Part shown: piece after piece, positions 1 to 6,762 of the stretch
Numbering within the stretch: position 1 is the first letter of the stretch
Layout: every line of letters starts with the position of its first letter
NCBI GenBank assembly: GCA_019308705.1
Contig: JAFDHW010000016.1
Coordinates: forward strand, 1-14,052
Direction: 5' to 3'
DNA from: Deltaproteobacteria bacterium
Lineage (GTDB): Bacteria; Desulfobacterota; Desulfobacteria; Desulfobacterales; Desulfatibacillaceae
Length of the DNA: 14,052 bases
The notes under the pieces: model-generated
Databases searched by the model: none
What the model saw: the letters and a program-made list of their open reading frames with translations, nothing else
What the model was told of the DNA's origin: nothing
Program-made: the position numbers and the translations under genes

Positions 1-7
1 TTCCTCC
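1..7 (-). promoter_or_regulatory. Possible ribosome binding site of a gene outside the window
   Basis: Read on the minus strand, the last bases of the window are GGAGGAA, a near-perfect Shine-Dalgarno sequence preceded by an A+T-rich ATTATT. It lies 114 bp or more downstream of the rnc stop. If real, the start codon of the next minus-strand gene lies only a few bases beyond the window edge. The gene itself cannot be seen, so this is a motif match only. Confidence 0.3.
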
Positions 8-105
8 AATAATCAGACCGTCTTTGGCGCAAGACCCGAAAAACAGCTCCAACGGATTGAAACTAACGAAAAATTCGATCTCGGGCAAAATTGCTCATGA
101 ATAAT

Positions 106-119
106 CCGGGTTAGCCCGG
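106..119 (-). terminator. Short hairpin just after rnc, weak terminator candidate
   Basis: On the minus strand, immediately after the rnc stop codon, CCGGG and CCCGG pair around a 4-base CTAA loop and are followed by ATTATTC. The stem has only five G-C pairs and the following tract is not a clean run of T, so termination would be weak. The rest of bases 1-120 shows no coding region that I can support. Confidence 0.27.
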
Positions 120-120
120 G

Positions 121-882
121 CTAGGAGGAGTGCTTCTTGACCGGCGGTTTTTCCTTGATGAGCATCCAGGCGTTCTTGGCGGCCTGCTGCTGGGCGGATT
201 TCTTGCTTTTGCCTTCGCCCACGGCCGCCAGGTGCTCCCCGGCGGACACCCGCACGGTGAAGGTCTTGTCGTGGTCCGGGCCCTCCTCGGCCAGAAGCTC
301 GTAAGTGGGGGTGACGTGGAGGGCGGACTGGGCGTACTCCTGGAGCCGTGTCTTGTAGTCGCCGGCCAAGGATCTTTCCCCGTCCCGGGACATGAGCGGC
401 GCGAACAGGCGGTAGACCATCCGCCGGGCCCGGGGGAACCCGGCGTCCAGGTAGATGGCTCCCACCACGGCCTCCATGGCGTCGGCCAAAATGGAGTCCT
501 TGTTCCGGCCGCCGCTGGCGGCCTCCCCCCGGCCCAGGCGAAGGAAGGGCCCCAGGCCGATTTCCCGGGCCAGCCGGGCCAGGGTGGGTTCGCTCACCAT
601 GGCGGCCCGCATGCGGGAAAGGTCGCCCTCGGGGCGGCTCCTTTCCGTTTCGTACAGCAGCCGGGCCACGGCCAGGCCGAGGACCGCGTCGCCCAAGAAC
701 TCCATGCGCTCGTTGTCCGCCGCTTCGCCGTTGCTCTCGTTGGCAAAGGAGGCGTGGGTGAGCGCCTGGACCAGGAGCGCGGGGTCGGAAAACCGGTATC
801 CCAGGCGGCCCTCCAGCTCGGCAAGCCCGGGGAGGACCTCCCTTGTCCGGGCGTCACGGTTTCGCAGCAACCAGCTCTTCAT
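121..882 (-). CDS. rnc: Ribonuclease III
   Basis: Double-strand-specific endoribonuclease. In bacteria it cuts the rRNA precursor and many structured mRNAs and small-RNA duplexes in the cytoplasm. The 253-residue product has the catalytic domain first, with the signature NERMEFLGD at residues 57-65 (acidic residues E58, E61, D65), E85 in PEGD, and D134/E137 in ILADAMEA; these match E. coli E38, E41, D45, E65, D114 and E117. A double-stranded RNA-binding domain follows at about 175-244 and the tail is basic (KKHSS end). The ATG at 882 is chosen because the frame upstream has no homology. This start has no clear Shine-Dalgarno and lies 29 bp inside the end of the upstream PHP gene, which suggests translational coupling. 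The usual partner era does not follow within the window. Confidence 0.96.
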   Translation of the reverse strand: MKSWLLRNRDARTREVLPGLAELEGRLGYRFSDPALLVQALTHASFANESNGEAADNERMEFLGDAVLGLAVARLLYETERSRPEGDLSRMRAAMVSEPTLARLAREIGLGPFLRLGRGEAASGGRNKDSILADAMEAVVGAIYLDAGFPRARRMVYRLFAPLMSRDGERSLAGDYKTRLQEYAQSALHVTPTYELLAEEGPDHDKTFTVRVSAGEHLAAVGEGKSKKSAQQQAAKNAWMLIKEKPPVKKHSS

Positions 883-1723
883 AGACCGAAAAGGGAACAA
901 AGAGGTCTCCCGTGCCCGAGCCCATGGACACCGCCGGCTTGCTGGCCCCGTGGAAGTCGCTGCCCCCCGTGACCACAAGCGAAAGGCGCCGGGCGAGTTT
1001 CCTGTATTTCTTCACCATGGCCGGCGTATGTCCCGTGTAGTAGGCCTCCAGGCCGGCCAGGCCCATGTCCTTCAGGGCCTCCACAAAGGAGGCCAGGGTG
1101 GAATCATCCATGTTCAGGCTGGAGGGATGGGCCAGAACGGCCACGCCCCCGGCGGCCCGGATCACCTCCACGGCCCGTTGAACGGACAGCCGGTACTTGT
1201 CCACGTAGGCGGGCCGGCCCTTGGCCAGCCAGCGGTCAAAGACGGCGTTGGTGTCCGGCGCAAGCCCCTTGTCCACCAGCACCCGCGCCATGTGGGGCCT
1301 GCCCACTTGGCCGTCGCCCGCCACCTCGGCCACTTCTTCCATGGAGATGGGCAGCCCCAGCTCGTTCAACTTCTGGATGATCCGGGGGTTCCGGTTGGCC
1401 CGGGCGTCCTTGAGCACGCGAAGCTCCTCGTCCAGCCCGGGATCGTCCGCGTCGAACAGGTAGCCCAGAAGGTGGATGGTCAGGTCCTGGTTGAAGGGTT
1501 CCGGGGGGACCGTGGAGATCTCCACGCCCGTGGCGAAGGCAAGGGGCTCGGGAATCCCGTGGGCCAGGGCGTCCCGCACCCCGTCCACGGTGTCGTGGTC
1601 CGTGATGCTGACCGCGCACAGACCCAGGCTTGCCGCCTGGGCCAGGATCTCCCGGGGGGACAGGGAGCCGTCGGAAGCTGTGGAGTGGATGTGCAGGTCG
1701 ACTCCGCCATCTCTAGAGGCCAA
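854..1723 (-). CDS. yciV: PHP-domain phosphoesterase, YciV/RNase AM family
   Basis: Metal-dependent phosphoesterase of the PHP superfamily. E. coli YciV (RNase AM) is reported to trim 5' ends of rRNA as a 5'-3' exonuclease and to hydrolyse nucleoside 3',5'-bisphosphates such as pAp. The product is 289 residues, close to E. coli YciV. Metal-binding motifs run in order: DLHIH at 9-13 with SDG at 17-19, ITDHDT at 40-45, GVEIS at 66-70, H84, GRPH at 141-144, LAHP at 197-200 and GSDFHG at 254-259. No ATG gives this N-terminus. A TTG at 1723 fits, with GGAG seven bases upstream, both inside the last codons of dksA (11-bp overlap). The 3' end overlaps rnc by 29 bp. Family assignment is strong; the precise substrate here is inferred. 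An amidohydrolase-like or histidinol-phosphatase-like role is less likely from the motif set. Confidence 0.88.
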   Translation of the reverse strand: MASRDGGVDLHIHSTASDGSLSPREILAQAASLGLCAVSITDHDTVDGVRDALAHGIPEPLAFATGVEISTVPPEPFNQDLTIHLLGYLFDADDPGLDEELRVLKDARANRNPRIIQKLNELGLPISMEEVAEVAGDGQVGRPHMARVLVDKGLAPDTNAVFDRWLAKGRPAYVDKYRLSVQRAVEVIRAAGGVAVLAHPSSLNMDDSTLASFVEALKDMGLAGLEAYYTGHTPAMVKKYRKLARRLSLVVTGGSDFHGASKPAVSMGSGTGDLFVPFSVYEELVAAKP

Positions 1724-2075
1724 GAGCCTTCTCCATGGCTTCCTGCTTGGTCTTGCACTCGATGCACTGGGTGGTGACGGGGCGGGCCTTGAGCCGCTTG
1801 ATGGAGATGTCCTCCCCGCACTCCTCGCAGATGCCGAACGTTCCGTTCTCGATGCGGTCCAGCGCCTTCTTGATCTTCTTGATGAGCTTGCTCTCCCGGT
1901 CACGGATGCGGAGCATGAAGTTCCTTTCCGTTTCAGCGGATGCCCGGTCCGTGGGGTCGGGATAGCTTTCCTTCTGCGTGGACATGCCGGAAACCGTGTC
2001 CCCGGCCTGGCTCAACAGTTCTTCCAGCTGGGCGGTCAGGATTCGCCGGAAGTATTCCATTTCTTCTTTTTCCAT
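1713..2075 (-). CDS. dksA: DksA/TraR-family zinc-finger transcription regulator (short DksA)
   Basis: Likely RNA polymerase secondary-channel protein that, with ppGpp, represses rRNA promoters during starvation. The 120-residue product has a charged helical N-terminal half. At its coiled-coil tip the motif DPTDRA (residues 40-45) keeps the two aspartates and alanine that E. coli DksA needs for function (D71, D74, A76). A four-cysteine zinc finger follows (C83, C86, C104, C107), with the family sequence ICEECGEDI and the RLKARP stretch at 94-99. It is about 30 residues shorter than E. coli DksA at the N-terminus, a form I associate with delta-type proteobacteria. The ATG at 2075 has GAGG five bases upstream. 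It is the first gene after a 149-bp gap with a promoter-like sequence, and its tail carries the start signals of the next gene. Confidence 0.88.
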   Translation of the reverse strand: MEKEEMEYFRRILTAQLEELLSQAGDTVSGMSTQKESYPDPTDRASAETERNFMLRIRDRESKLIKKIKKALDRIENGTFGICEECGEDISIKRLKARPVTTQCIECKTKQEAMEKALGL

Positions 2076-2115
2076 GGCAACCTCGAAAGAAAAAGGGGTT
2101 GGAGGAAAGCATTAT

Positions 2116-2145
2116 TTGATACCATCGCCACGCCCGCCGTGTAAA
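2116..2145 (-). promoter_or_regulatory. Candidate sigma-70 promoter for dksA-yciV-rnc
   Basis: On the minus strand TTTACA (five of six to the -35 consensus) lies 18 bases before TATCAA (four of six to the -10 consensus), in an A+T-richer patch of the moaA-dksA gap. The predicted transcript would start about 35 bases before the dksA ATG. This is a motif match only. Its position, ahead of three tightly packed genes, is what makes it believable. Confidence 0.4.
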
Positions 2146-2164
2146 GCATTACCCTGCTTGCCTT

Positions 2165-2217
2165 GGAAAAATTTTCCCATGAGAGCCGGGTGAAATTTTT
2201 CAGAAAACGGGGAAAAT
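2165..2217 (-). terminator. Weak terminator-like inverted repeat after moaA
   Basis: Eight to ten bases after the moaA stop on the minus strand, ATTTTCCC can pair with GGGAAAAT across a 32-base loop, followed by further T residues. An overlapping imperfect dyad (GAAAAATTTC and GGAAAAATTTTCC) also exists. Stems are A+T-rich and the loop is long, so this is a low-confidence end for moaA transcription. It could equally be a protein-binding dyad. Confidence 0.22.
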
Positions 2218-2224
2218 CCGGGCG

Positions 2225-3256
2225 CTACCCCCCGATGGAGTGCATGACCCTCGCGCAGCCTGAAAGCACACCCTGGTTGCGGGGGCCGGCTGCGGGTTTT
2301 GCCGCCACCGCGGCGGCCAAAGCCTGTTGGATGTCCCTTTCGCTTCCCCCGGAGCGCAGCACGGAGCGGATGTCCGTCTCGGCGTCGGACAGCAGGCAGG
2401 GCCTGAGCTTTCCGTCCGCGGTGAGACGGAGGCGGTTGCAGGAGGGGCAGGGGTGGCCCGTCACCGGGGTGATGAACCCCACCTCGCCCTTGGCTCCCGC
2501 AAGGGCAAAGCGCTCGGCCGGCCCGTCCAAAAGGTCGTGTCCGGGGATGGGTGAAAGCGGCCCCAGGGCGTCCTCGACGGCCCGGCGGATCGTTTGGGTG
2601 TCCACGCCGGCCACGCGGTTTCGGCTCGCCGCCGGGCCCACGGGCATCAGCTCGATGAACCGCACGGCCACGGGCTTCTCCAGGGTGAGCCGGGCGAAGT
2701 CCGGGGCCTCGCGGGCGTTTATGCCGGCAAGGGGCACCACGTTGATCTTGGTGGGCGAAAGTCCCGCGGCCTCGGCCGCTTCCAGGCCGGAAAGAACGCT
2801 GTCCAGCGCGTCGCGGCCCGTGATGCGCGCGAAGGTTTCCGCGTCCAGGGAGTCCAAAGAAACGTTGATGCGTTTTAGCCCCGCGTCCGCCAGGGCCTTT
2901 GCCCGGTCCGCCAGAAGCACGCCGTTGGTGGTGAGGCACAGGTCCAAAAGCCCGGGCAGGGCGGCGATCTTCTCCACCAGGGTTTCCAGGCCCCTGCGCA
3001 CCAGGGGCTCGCCGCCGGTAAGCCTCACCTTGCGCACCCCCATGGCCACGGCCTGGGTGACCACGGCGAGGATTTCCTCGTAGGTGAGTATCTCCTGGTG
3101 GGGCTTGGGGCAGAAGGACGCCGCGGGCGTGCAGTAGGCGCACCGCAGGTTGCACCGGTCCGTGACGGACACCCGCAGGTAGGACGCCCGTCTGCCGTGG
3201 GCGTCGGGGATTCCCGGGCCGCCGCAGGGCCCGGATGTTGGCCTGTAGTCCATCAT
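2225..3256 (-). CDS. moaA: GTP 3',8-cyclase MoaA (molybdenum cofactor biosynthesis)
   Basis: Radical-SAM enzyme that, with MoaC, converts GTP to cyclic pyranopterin monophosphate, the first step of molybdopterin (Mo or W cofactor) synthesis. The 343-residue product has the first [4Fe-4S] site C35-x3-C39-x2-C42, the SAM-binding LTGGEP at 79-84, and the second cluster site C270-x2-C273-x13-C287 that binds GTP. It ends in IGG, the conserved Gly-Gly tail that inserts into the MoaA active site. All key residues are present, so it should be active. The ATG at 3256 (a second ATG follows at once) has only a poor Shine-Dalgarno; a small hairpin (CCGGA/TCCGG) lies just upstream. No other moa or moe gene is in the window, so the pathway partners are encoded elsewhere. 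Confidence 0.95.
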   Translation of the reverse strand: MMDYRPTSGPCGGPGIPDAHGRRASYLRVSVTDRCNLRCAYCTPAASFCPKPHQEILTYEEILAVVTQAVAMGVRKVRLTGGEPLVRRGLETLVEKIAALPGLLDLCLTTNGVLLADRAKALADAGLKRINVSLDSLDAETFARITGRDALDSVLSGLEAAEAAGLSPTKINVVPLAGINAREAPDFARLTLEKPVAVRFIELMPVGPAASRNRVAGVDTQTIRRAVEDALGPLSPIPGHDLLDGPAERFALAGAKGEVGFITPVTGHPCPSCNRLRLTADGKLRPCLLSDAETDIRSVLRSGGSERDIQQALAAAVAAKPAAGPRNQGVLSGCARVMHSIGG

Positions 3257-3334
3257 GGGTCCGGAGAAAGGCGTCCGGTTTTTTCTCCTCGTGGCCCGCC
3301 GCGGCGGCGCGCGGGAAGGGGGCGGAAAGGCGGT

Positions 3335-5119
3335 TTAGTCCGTCTTTTTCACCCGCAGGTGCAGCTCGGCCAGCTGGGCCGCGGACACCGTGCTGGGCGC
3401 CTGGGTCATGGCGCAGGCGGCCTTCTGGGTCTTGGGAAACGCGATGACGTCCCGGATGGAGGGCTCGTTGCACATCATGGCCACCAGCCGGTCCAGGCCG
3501 AAGGCGATGCCGCCGTGGGGAGGCGCGCCGTACTCCAGGGCCTTGAGCAAAAATCCGAACTTCTCCTGCGCCTCCTCCGCGCCGATGCCCAGGGCGGCAA
3601 GCACTTTGCTCTGGAGGTCCGTACGGTGGATACGGATGGACCCGCCGCCCAGTTCCACGCCGTTGAGCACCAGGTCGTAGGCCCGGGAGCGCACGGACCC
3701 GGGGTCGGACAAAAGCTTGTCCTCGTCCTCCTCCACCGGCGCGGTGAAGGGGTGGTGCAGGGCTTCCCAGCGGTTCTCGCCTTCGTTGAACTCCACCAGG
3801 GGGAAGTGGGTGACCCAGGTGAAGCAGAACTTGTCCTCCGGAACCATGCCGAGCTTTTTGGCCAGGTGGTTTCGAAGGTTGCCCAGCGCGTCGTTTGCCA
3901 CCTTGAACGAGTCCGCCACGAAGAGCACCAGGTCCCCGGGCTCCATGCCGGTGGCCGCGGCCAGGCCGTCGCGCTCCGAGTCGGTGAAGAACTTGGCGAT
4001 GGGGCTTTGCCAGGAGTCTTCCTTGACCTTGATCCATGCCAGGCCCTTGGCCCCGTAGACCGCGGCCAGCCCGGTGAGGTCGTCGATGTCCTTGCGGCTC
4101 ATGGAAGCGCCGCCCTTGACGTTCAAGGCCTTGACCATGCCGCCCTTTTTCACCGCCTGGGCGAACACCTTAAAGCCCGTGTTCTCCATGATCTCGGACA
4201 CGTCGCAAAGGGGAAGCCCGAAGCGCAGGTCCGGCTTGTCCAAGCCGTACTTGTCCATGGCCTCGTCCCAGGTGAGGCGGGGGAAGGGCAGGGAAAGCTC
4301 GATCCCCAGGACCTCCTTGAACAGCCCGGCCATCATGCGCTCGGACACGGCCATGACGTCCTCCTCGCCCACAAAGGACATCTCCATGTCGATCTGGGTG
4401 AACTCGGGCTGGCGGTCGGCGCGCAGGTCCTCGTCCCGGAAGCACCGGGCGATCTGGTAGTAGCGGTCGTAGCCGGACACCATCAGGAGCTGCTTGAAAA
4501 GCTGGGGGCTCTGGGGCAGGGCGTAGAACCGGCCCGGGTTCACCCGGCTGGGCACCAGGTAGTCCCGCGCGCCCTCGGGCGTGCTCTTGGTCAGGAAAGG
4601 CGTTTCGATCTCCAGGAAGCCCTCGGCGTTCAGGAAGTTGCGCACGAATTGGACGGCCTTGTGCCGCCGCACCAGGTTTCCCACCATGCGGGGCCGCCGC
4701 AGATCCAGGTAACGGTAGGTCAGACGCAGGGCCTCGGAGACCTCGGCGTTGTCCTCGATCAGGAAGGGCGGGGTCTTGGCCTCGGCCAGGATGAGAAGCT
4801 CGTCGGCCATGACCTCGATGTCGCCGGTGGCCATGTTGGGGTTGGCCATGCCCTCGGGCCGGAGGGTCACCTTGCCCCGTACCGCCAGGACGTATTCGTT
4901 GCGTATGGCGTGGGCCTTTTCGTGCACCGGGCCGGAGTGTTCGGGGTTGAACACCACCTGGGTCATGCCCTCCCGGTCCCTGAGGTCCACGAAGATGACC
5001 CCGCCGTGGTCGCGCCGTCTCTGGACCCAGCCCATGAGCACCACCTGGGCGCCCGCGTCGGCCGTGGAAAGTTCGTTCAGGTGGTGGGTCCTGCGCATGC
5101 CGCCGAGCTTGTCAGCCAT
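3335..5119 (-). CDS. aspS: Aspartyl-tRNA synthetase, bacterial type, probably non-discriminating (Asp/Asn)
   Basis: Class II synthetase that charges tRNA(Asp) with aspartate. The 594-residue product has the N-terminal anticodon-binding OB fold (about 1-110), motif 2 at 227-242 ([16 protein letters not shown]), the bacterial GAD insertion (about 300-415), HHPFTAP at 455-461 and motif 3 GIAFGLDRL at 537-545. In the OB fold, H38 (in RRRDHGG) and G90 (in RPEG) align with the histidine and glycine that mark relaxed tRNA(Asp)/tRNA(Asn) recognition in the Pseudomonas enzyme; E. coli has leucine and lysine there. It may therefore also make Asp-tRNA(Asn) for GatCAB amidation. The start overlaps the hisS stop by 8 bp, with AGAGGAAAAGGA upstream. 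M8 is a possible alternative start. Confidence 0.96.
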   Translation of the reverse strand: MADKLGGMRRTHHLNELSTADAGAQVVLMGWVQRRRDHGGVIFVDLRDREGMTQVVFNPEHSGPVHEKAHAIRNEYVLAVRGKVTLRPEGMANPNMATGDIEVMADELLILAEAKTPPFLIEDNAEVSEALRLTYRYLDLRRPRMVGNLVRRHKAVQFVRNFLNAEGFLEIETPFLTKSTPEGARDYLVPSRVNPGRFYALPQSPQLFKQLLMVSGYDRYYQIARCFRDEDLRADRQPEFTQIDMEMSFVGEEDVMAVSERMMAGLFKEVLGIELSLPFPRLTWDEAMDKYGLDKPDLRFGLPLCDVSEIMENTGFKVFAQAVKKGGMVKALNVKGGASMSRKDIDDLTGLAAVYGAKGLAWIKVKEDSWQSPIAKFFTDSERDGLAAATGMEPGDLVLFVADSFKVANDALGNLRNHLAKKLGMVPEDKFCFTWVTHFPLVEFNEGENRWEALHHPFTAPVEEDEDKLLSDPGSVRSRAYDLVLNGVELGGGSIRIHRTDLQSKVLAALGIGAEEAQEKFGFLLKALEYGAPPHGGIAFGLDRLVAMMCNEPSIRDVIAFPKTQKAACAMTQAPSTVSAAQLAELHLRVKKTD

Positions 5120-6383
5120 TGTCCTTTTCCTCTTTCACCCGGCGGGCCAGGGATTCCACCAGCCCTTCCATGGGTTGTTCCGTCTGTTCCTTGGTTTTCA
5201 GGTTCCGCACCTGGGCCTTTTGTCCGGCGAGCTCGTCCTCGCCGAGGATGACCACGAAGCGCGCGCCGGATTTGCCCGCCCGCTTCATCTGTCCCTTGAG
5301 CCCCGCCCCGTCGAAGTCCATTTCGGCGGCGACCCCCGCGCGGGCCAGCCCGGCCGCCAGGGAAAACCCGGCCTTCTTTGCCGCATCTCCCAGGCAGGCG
5401 AAGTATACGTCCGGGCACTTTTGGGGATAGCCCTTCTGCGCGGCCAGAATCTCCACCAGCCGGTCCACGCCCACGGCGAAACCTATCCCCGGCCTGGGCG
5501 GCCCGCCCAAAAGCTGAACCAGCCCGTCGTAGCGTCCGCCGCCGGCCACGGCGTTCTGCGCGCCCAACGCGGAGGTCCGCACCTCGAAGGTGGTGCGGGT
5601 GTAGTAATCCAGCCCCCGCACCAGCCGGGGGTCCAGCACAAGGGCCACGCCCTGGCTTTCGGCCGCGGAAAGCACCGCGGCGAAGTGGTCCCTGCACGCA
5701 TCGCACAGCCAGTCCGTCATGGAGGGCGCGCCCGCCACGGCCTCGGCGCACTGTTCGGACTTGCAGTCCAGCACCCGGAGGGGGTTGGTTTCCTTCCTGC
5801 GCAGGCAGTTTTGGCACAGCCGGCCGGATTTGGCCGCCAGGTAGCTTTTCAACTCCTCTTTGTAAGGATTCCGGCAGTTCGGGCAGCCCAGGGAGTTCAC
5901 GTGTACCGCGGCGTCGGTGACGCCCAGGCGGGAAAAGAACTCGTGGACCAGCACCAGCAGTTGGGCGTCGGCCAGGGGGCTTTGGACGCCCAGGACCTCG
6001 GCGTTGATCTGGTAGAACTGGCGGTACCTTCCCCGCTGGGGCCTTTCCCTGCGGAACATGGGCCCCATGGTGTAGAGCTTCTGCACCGGCGCGGACGCGC
6101 AAAAGCCGTGCTCCACGTAGGACCGCACCACCCCGGCGGTGGCCTCCGGGCGCAGGGTCAGAAGATCCCCGTTCCGGTCCGTGAAGGTGTACATCTCCTT
6201 TTCCACGATATCCGTGTCCGCGCCGATGCCCCGGGCAAAGAGCTCGGTGTGCTCCAGCACGGGCAGCCGGATCTCGGAAAAGCCAAAGTTTTCAAGGAGT
6301 TCCCGTGCCACTCCCTCCACGAGCGCCCACAGGCCCGTGTGCTCGGGAAGGATGTCCCGGAAACCCCGGATGAGTCGGATCAT
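5112..6383 (-). CDS. hisS: Histidyl-tRNA synthetase with a cysteine-rich insertion
   Basis: Class II synthetase that charges tRNA(His). The 423-residue product is of usual length. It begins with [10 protein letters not shown], as HisRS does, and has motif 2 at 104-125 ([18 protein letters not shown] core), the histidine-specific RGLDYY at 256-261 and GGGRYDGL at 281-288, motif 3 [11 protein letters not shown] at 299-309, and a C-terminal anticodon domain (about 322-415). Between motif 2 and the RGLDYY motif lies a stretch with C167/C170, C190/C193, C207, C212 and C227/C230, which probably binds zinc. The ATG at 6383 is preferred over the longer frame because AGGGGG lies seven bases upstream and the extension has no family similarity. 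It is the first gene of the hisS-aspS unit. Confidence 0.96.
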   Translation of the reverse strand: MIRLIRGFRDILPEHTGLWALVEGVARELLENFGFSEIRLPVLEHTELFARGIGADTDIVEKEMYTFTDRNGDLLTLRPEATAGVVRSYVEHGFCASAPVQKLYTMGPMFRRERPQRGRYRQFYQINAEVLGVQSPLADAQLLVLVHEFFSRLGVTDAAVHVNSLGCPNCRNPYKEELKSYLAAKSGRLCQNCLRRKETNPLRVLDCKSEQCAEAVAGAPSMTDWLCDACRDHFAAVLSAAESQGVALVLDPRLVRGLDYYTRTTFEVRTSALGAQNAVAGGGRYDGLVQLLGGPPRPGIGFAVGVDRLVEILAAQKGYPQKCPDVYFACLGDAAKKAGFSLAAGLARAGVAAEMDFDGAGLKGQMKRAGKSGARFVVILGEDELAGQKAQVRNLKTKEQTEQPMEGLVESLARRVKEEKDNG

Positions 6384-6421
6384 GATTGTCCCCCTGGGGA
6401 AATGCCCCCGGAAAAGCCGGA

Positions 6422-6451
6422 ATCGTATTTTTTGCCAAAACCCGGCGCCAA
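6422..6451 (-). promoter_or_regulatory. Weak candidate promoter for hisS-aspS
   Basis: On the minus strand TTGGCG (four of six) is separated by 18 bases from TACGAT (four of six), about 39 bases before the hisS ATG. The stretch between is A-rich. The match is modest and offered only as the best candidate in this position. Confidence 0.25.
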
Positions 6452-6650
6452 AATCAAGGCCCGTGCGCGGCGCAGGGGAGGGTGTCCCGCATTTTCTCAT
6501 CCCATGGCTGCCCGGGCCCCGGGAGGCCGGGAGCGAACGGCCCGGCGCGGAAATTGCGCGGCGGGAAACGCATTTTCGCGCAGAGTGGACCCGCAACCTG
6601 TTTTTTGTGTGAGGACAAGGCCTTGAAAGGGGGCCAAATCCGCAAAAACC

Positions 6651-6677
6651 TTGACACTACAAGGGGCCTCGTATAGG
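6651..6677 (+). promoter_or_regulatory. Candidate sigma-70 promoter of the tol-pal operon
   Basis: A perfect TTGACA (6651-6656) is followed after a short 15-base spacer by TATAGG (6672-6677, four of six). The start of transcription would fall near 6684, giving a leader of about 79 bases before tolQ. AAGGGG(G)CC occurs twice, at 6627-6635 and 6661-6668, about three helical turns apart and flanking the -35, which looks operator-like. The site is well placed for the plus-strand cluster. Confidence 0.5.
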
Positions 6678-6762
6678 TAAGGGGCGGTCAACAAACGTTT
6701 TTTTTCACCCTAAAAATCCCTCCCAAACCGCCATTATGCCTTTCAAACCGATCGAGGACTAA

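Larger units (their letters stand above)
6384..6762. other. Divergent intergenic region between hisS and tolQ
   Basis: This is the only gap over 300 bp. Frames here that read into the region are N-terminal over-extensions of hisS or antisense readings with no recognisable protein. The hisS side (about 6390-6600) is G+C-rich with scattered palindromes and a weak minus-strand promoter candidate. The tolQ side (6600-6762) is A+T-richer and carries the plus-strand promoter, a pair of AAGGGG(G)CC repeats and a leader stem-loop. No tRNA or recognisable small RNA was seen. Confidence 0.7.

Noticed and set aside
455-1777. A 440-codon plus-strand frame across rnc and the PHP gene
   Set aside because: Antisense of two well-supported genes; composition typical of a shadow frame.
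3257-3334. A molybdenum-cofactor riboswitch ahead of moaA
   Set aside because: Only 78 bp lie between aspS and moaA, with a palindromic CGG/CCG run and one small hairpin; that is too little for the large Moco RNA fold and no conserved pattern was recognised.
2112-4037. A 641-codon open frame on the minus strand across dksA, moaA and aspS
   Set aside because: It is a frame-shifted reading of moaA and aspS with Arg/Gly/Pro-rich low-complexity content and no homology.
3098-5251. A 717-codon open frame on the plus strand across aspS
   Set aside because: It is the antisense of aspS; its His/Gly/Val/Leu-rich composition is that of a G+C-rich shadow frame and it has no domain or motif. aspS itself is full length with all class II motifs.
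6384-6596. N-terminal extension of hisS by 71 residues
   Set aside because: No family similarity; the ATG at 6383 has a good ribosome binding site and begins with the normal HisRS sequence.
4749-6626. A 625-codon plus-strand frame across hisS and aspS
   Set aside because: Antisense of two complete synthetase genes and without any recognisable feature.
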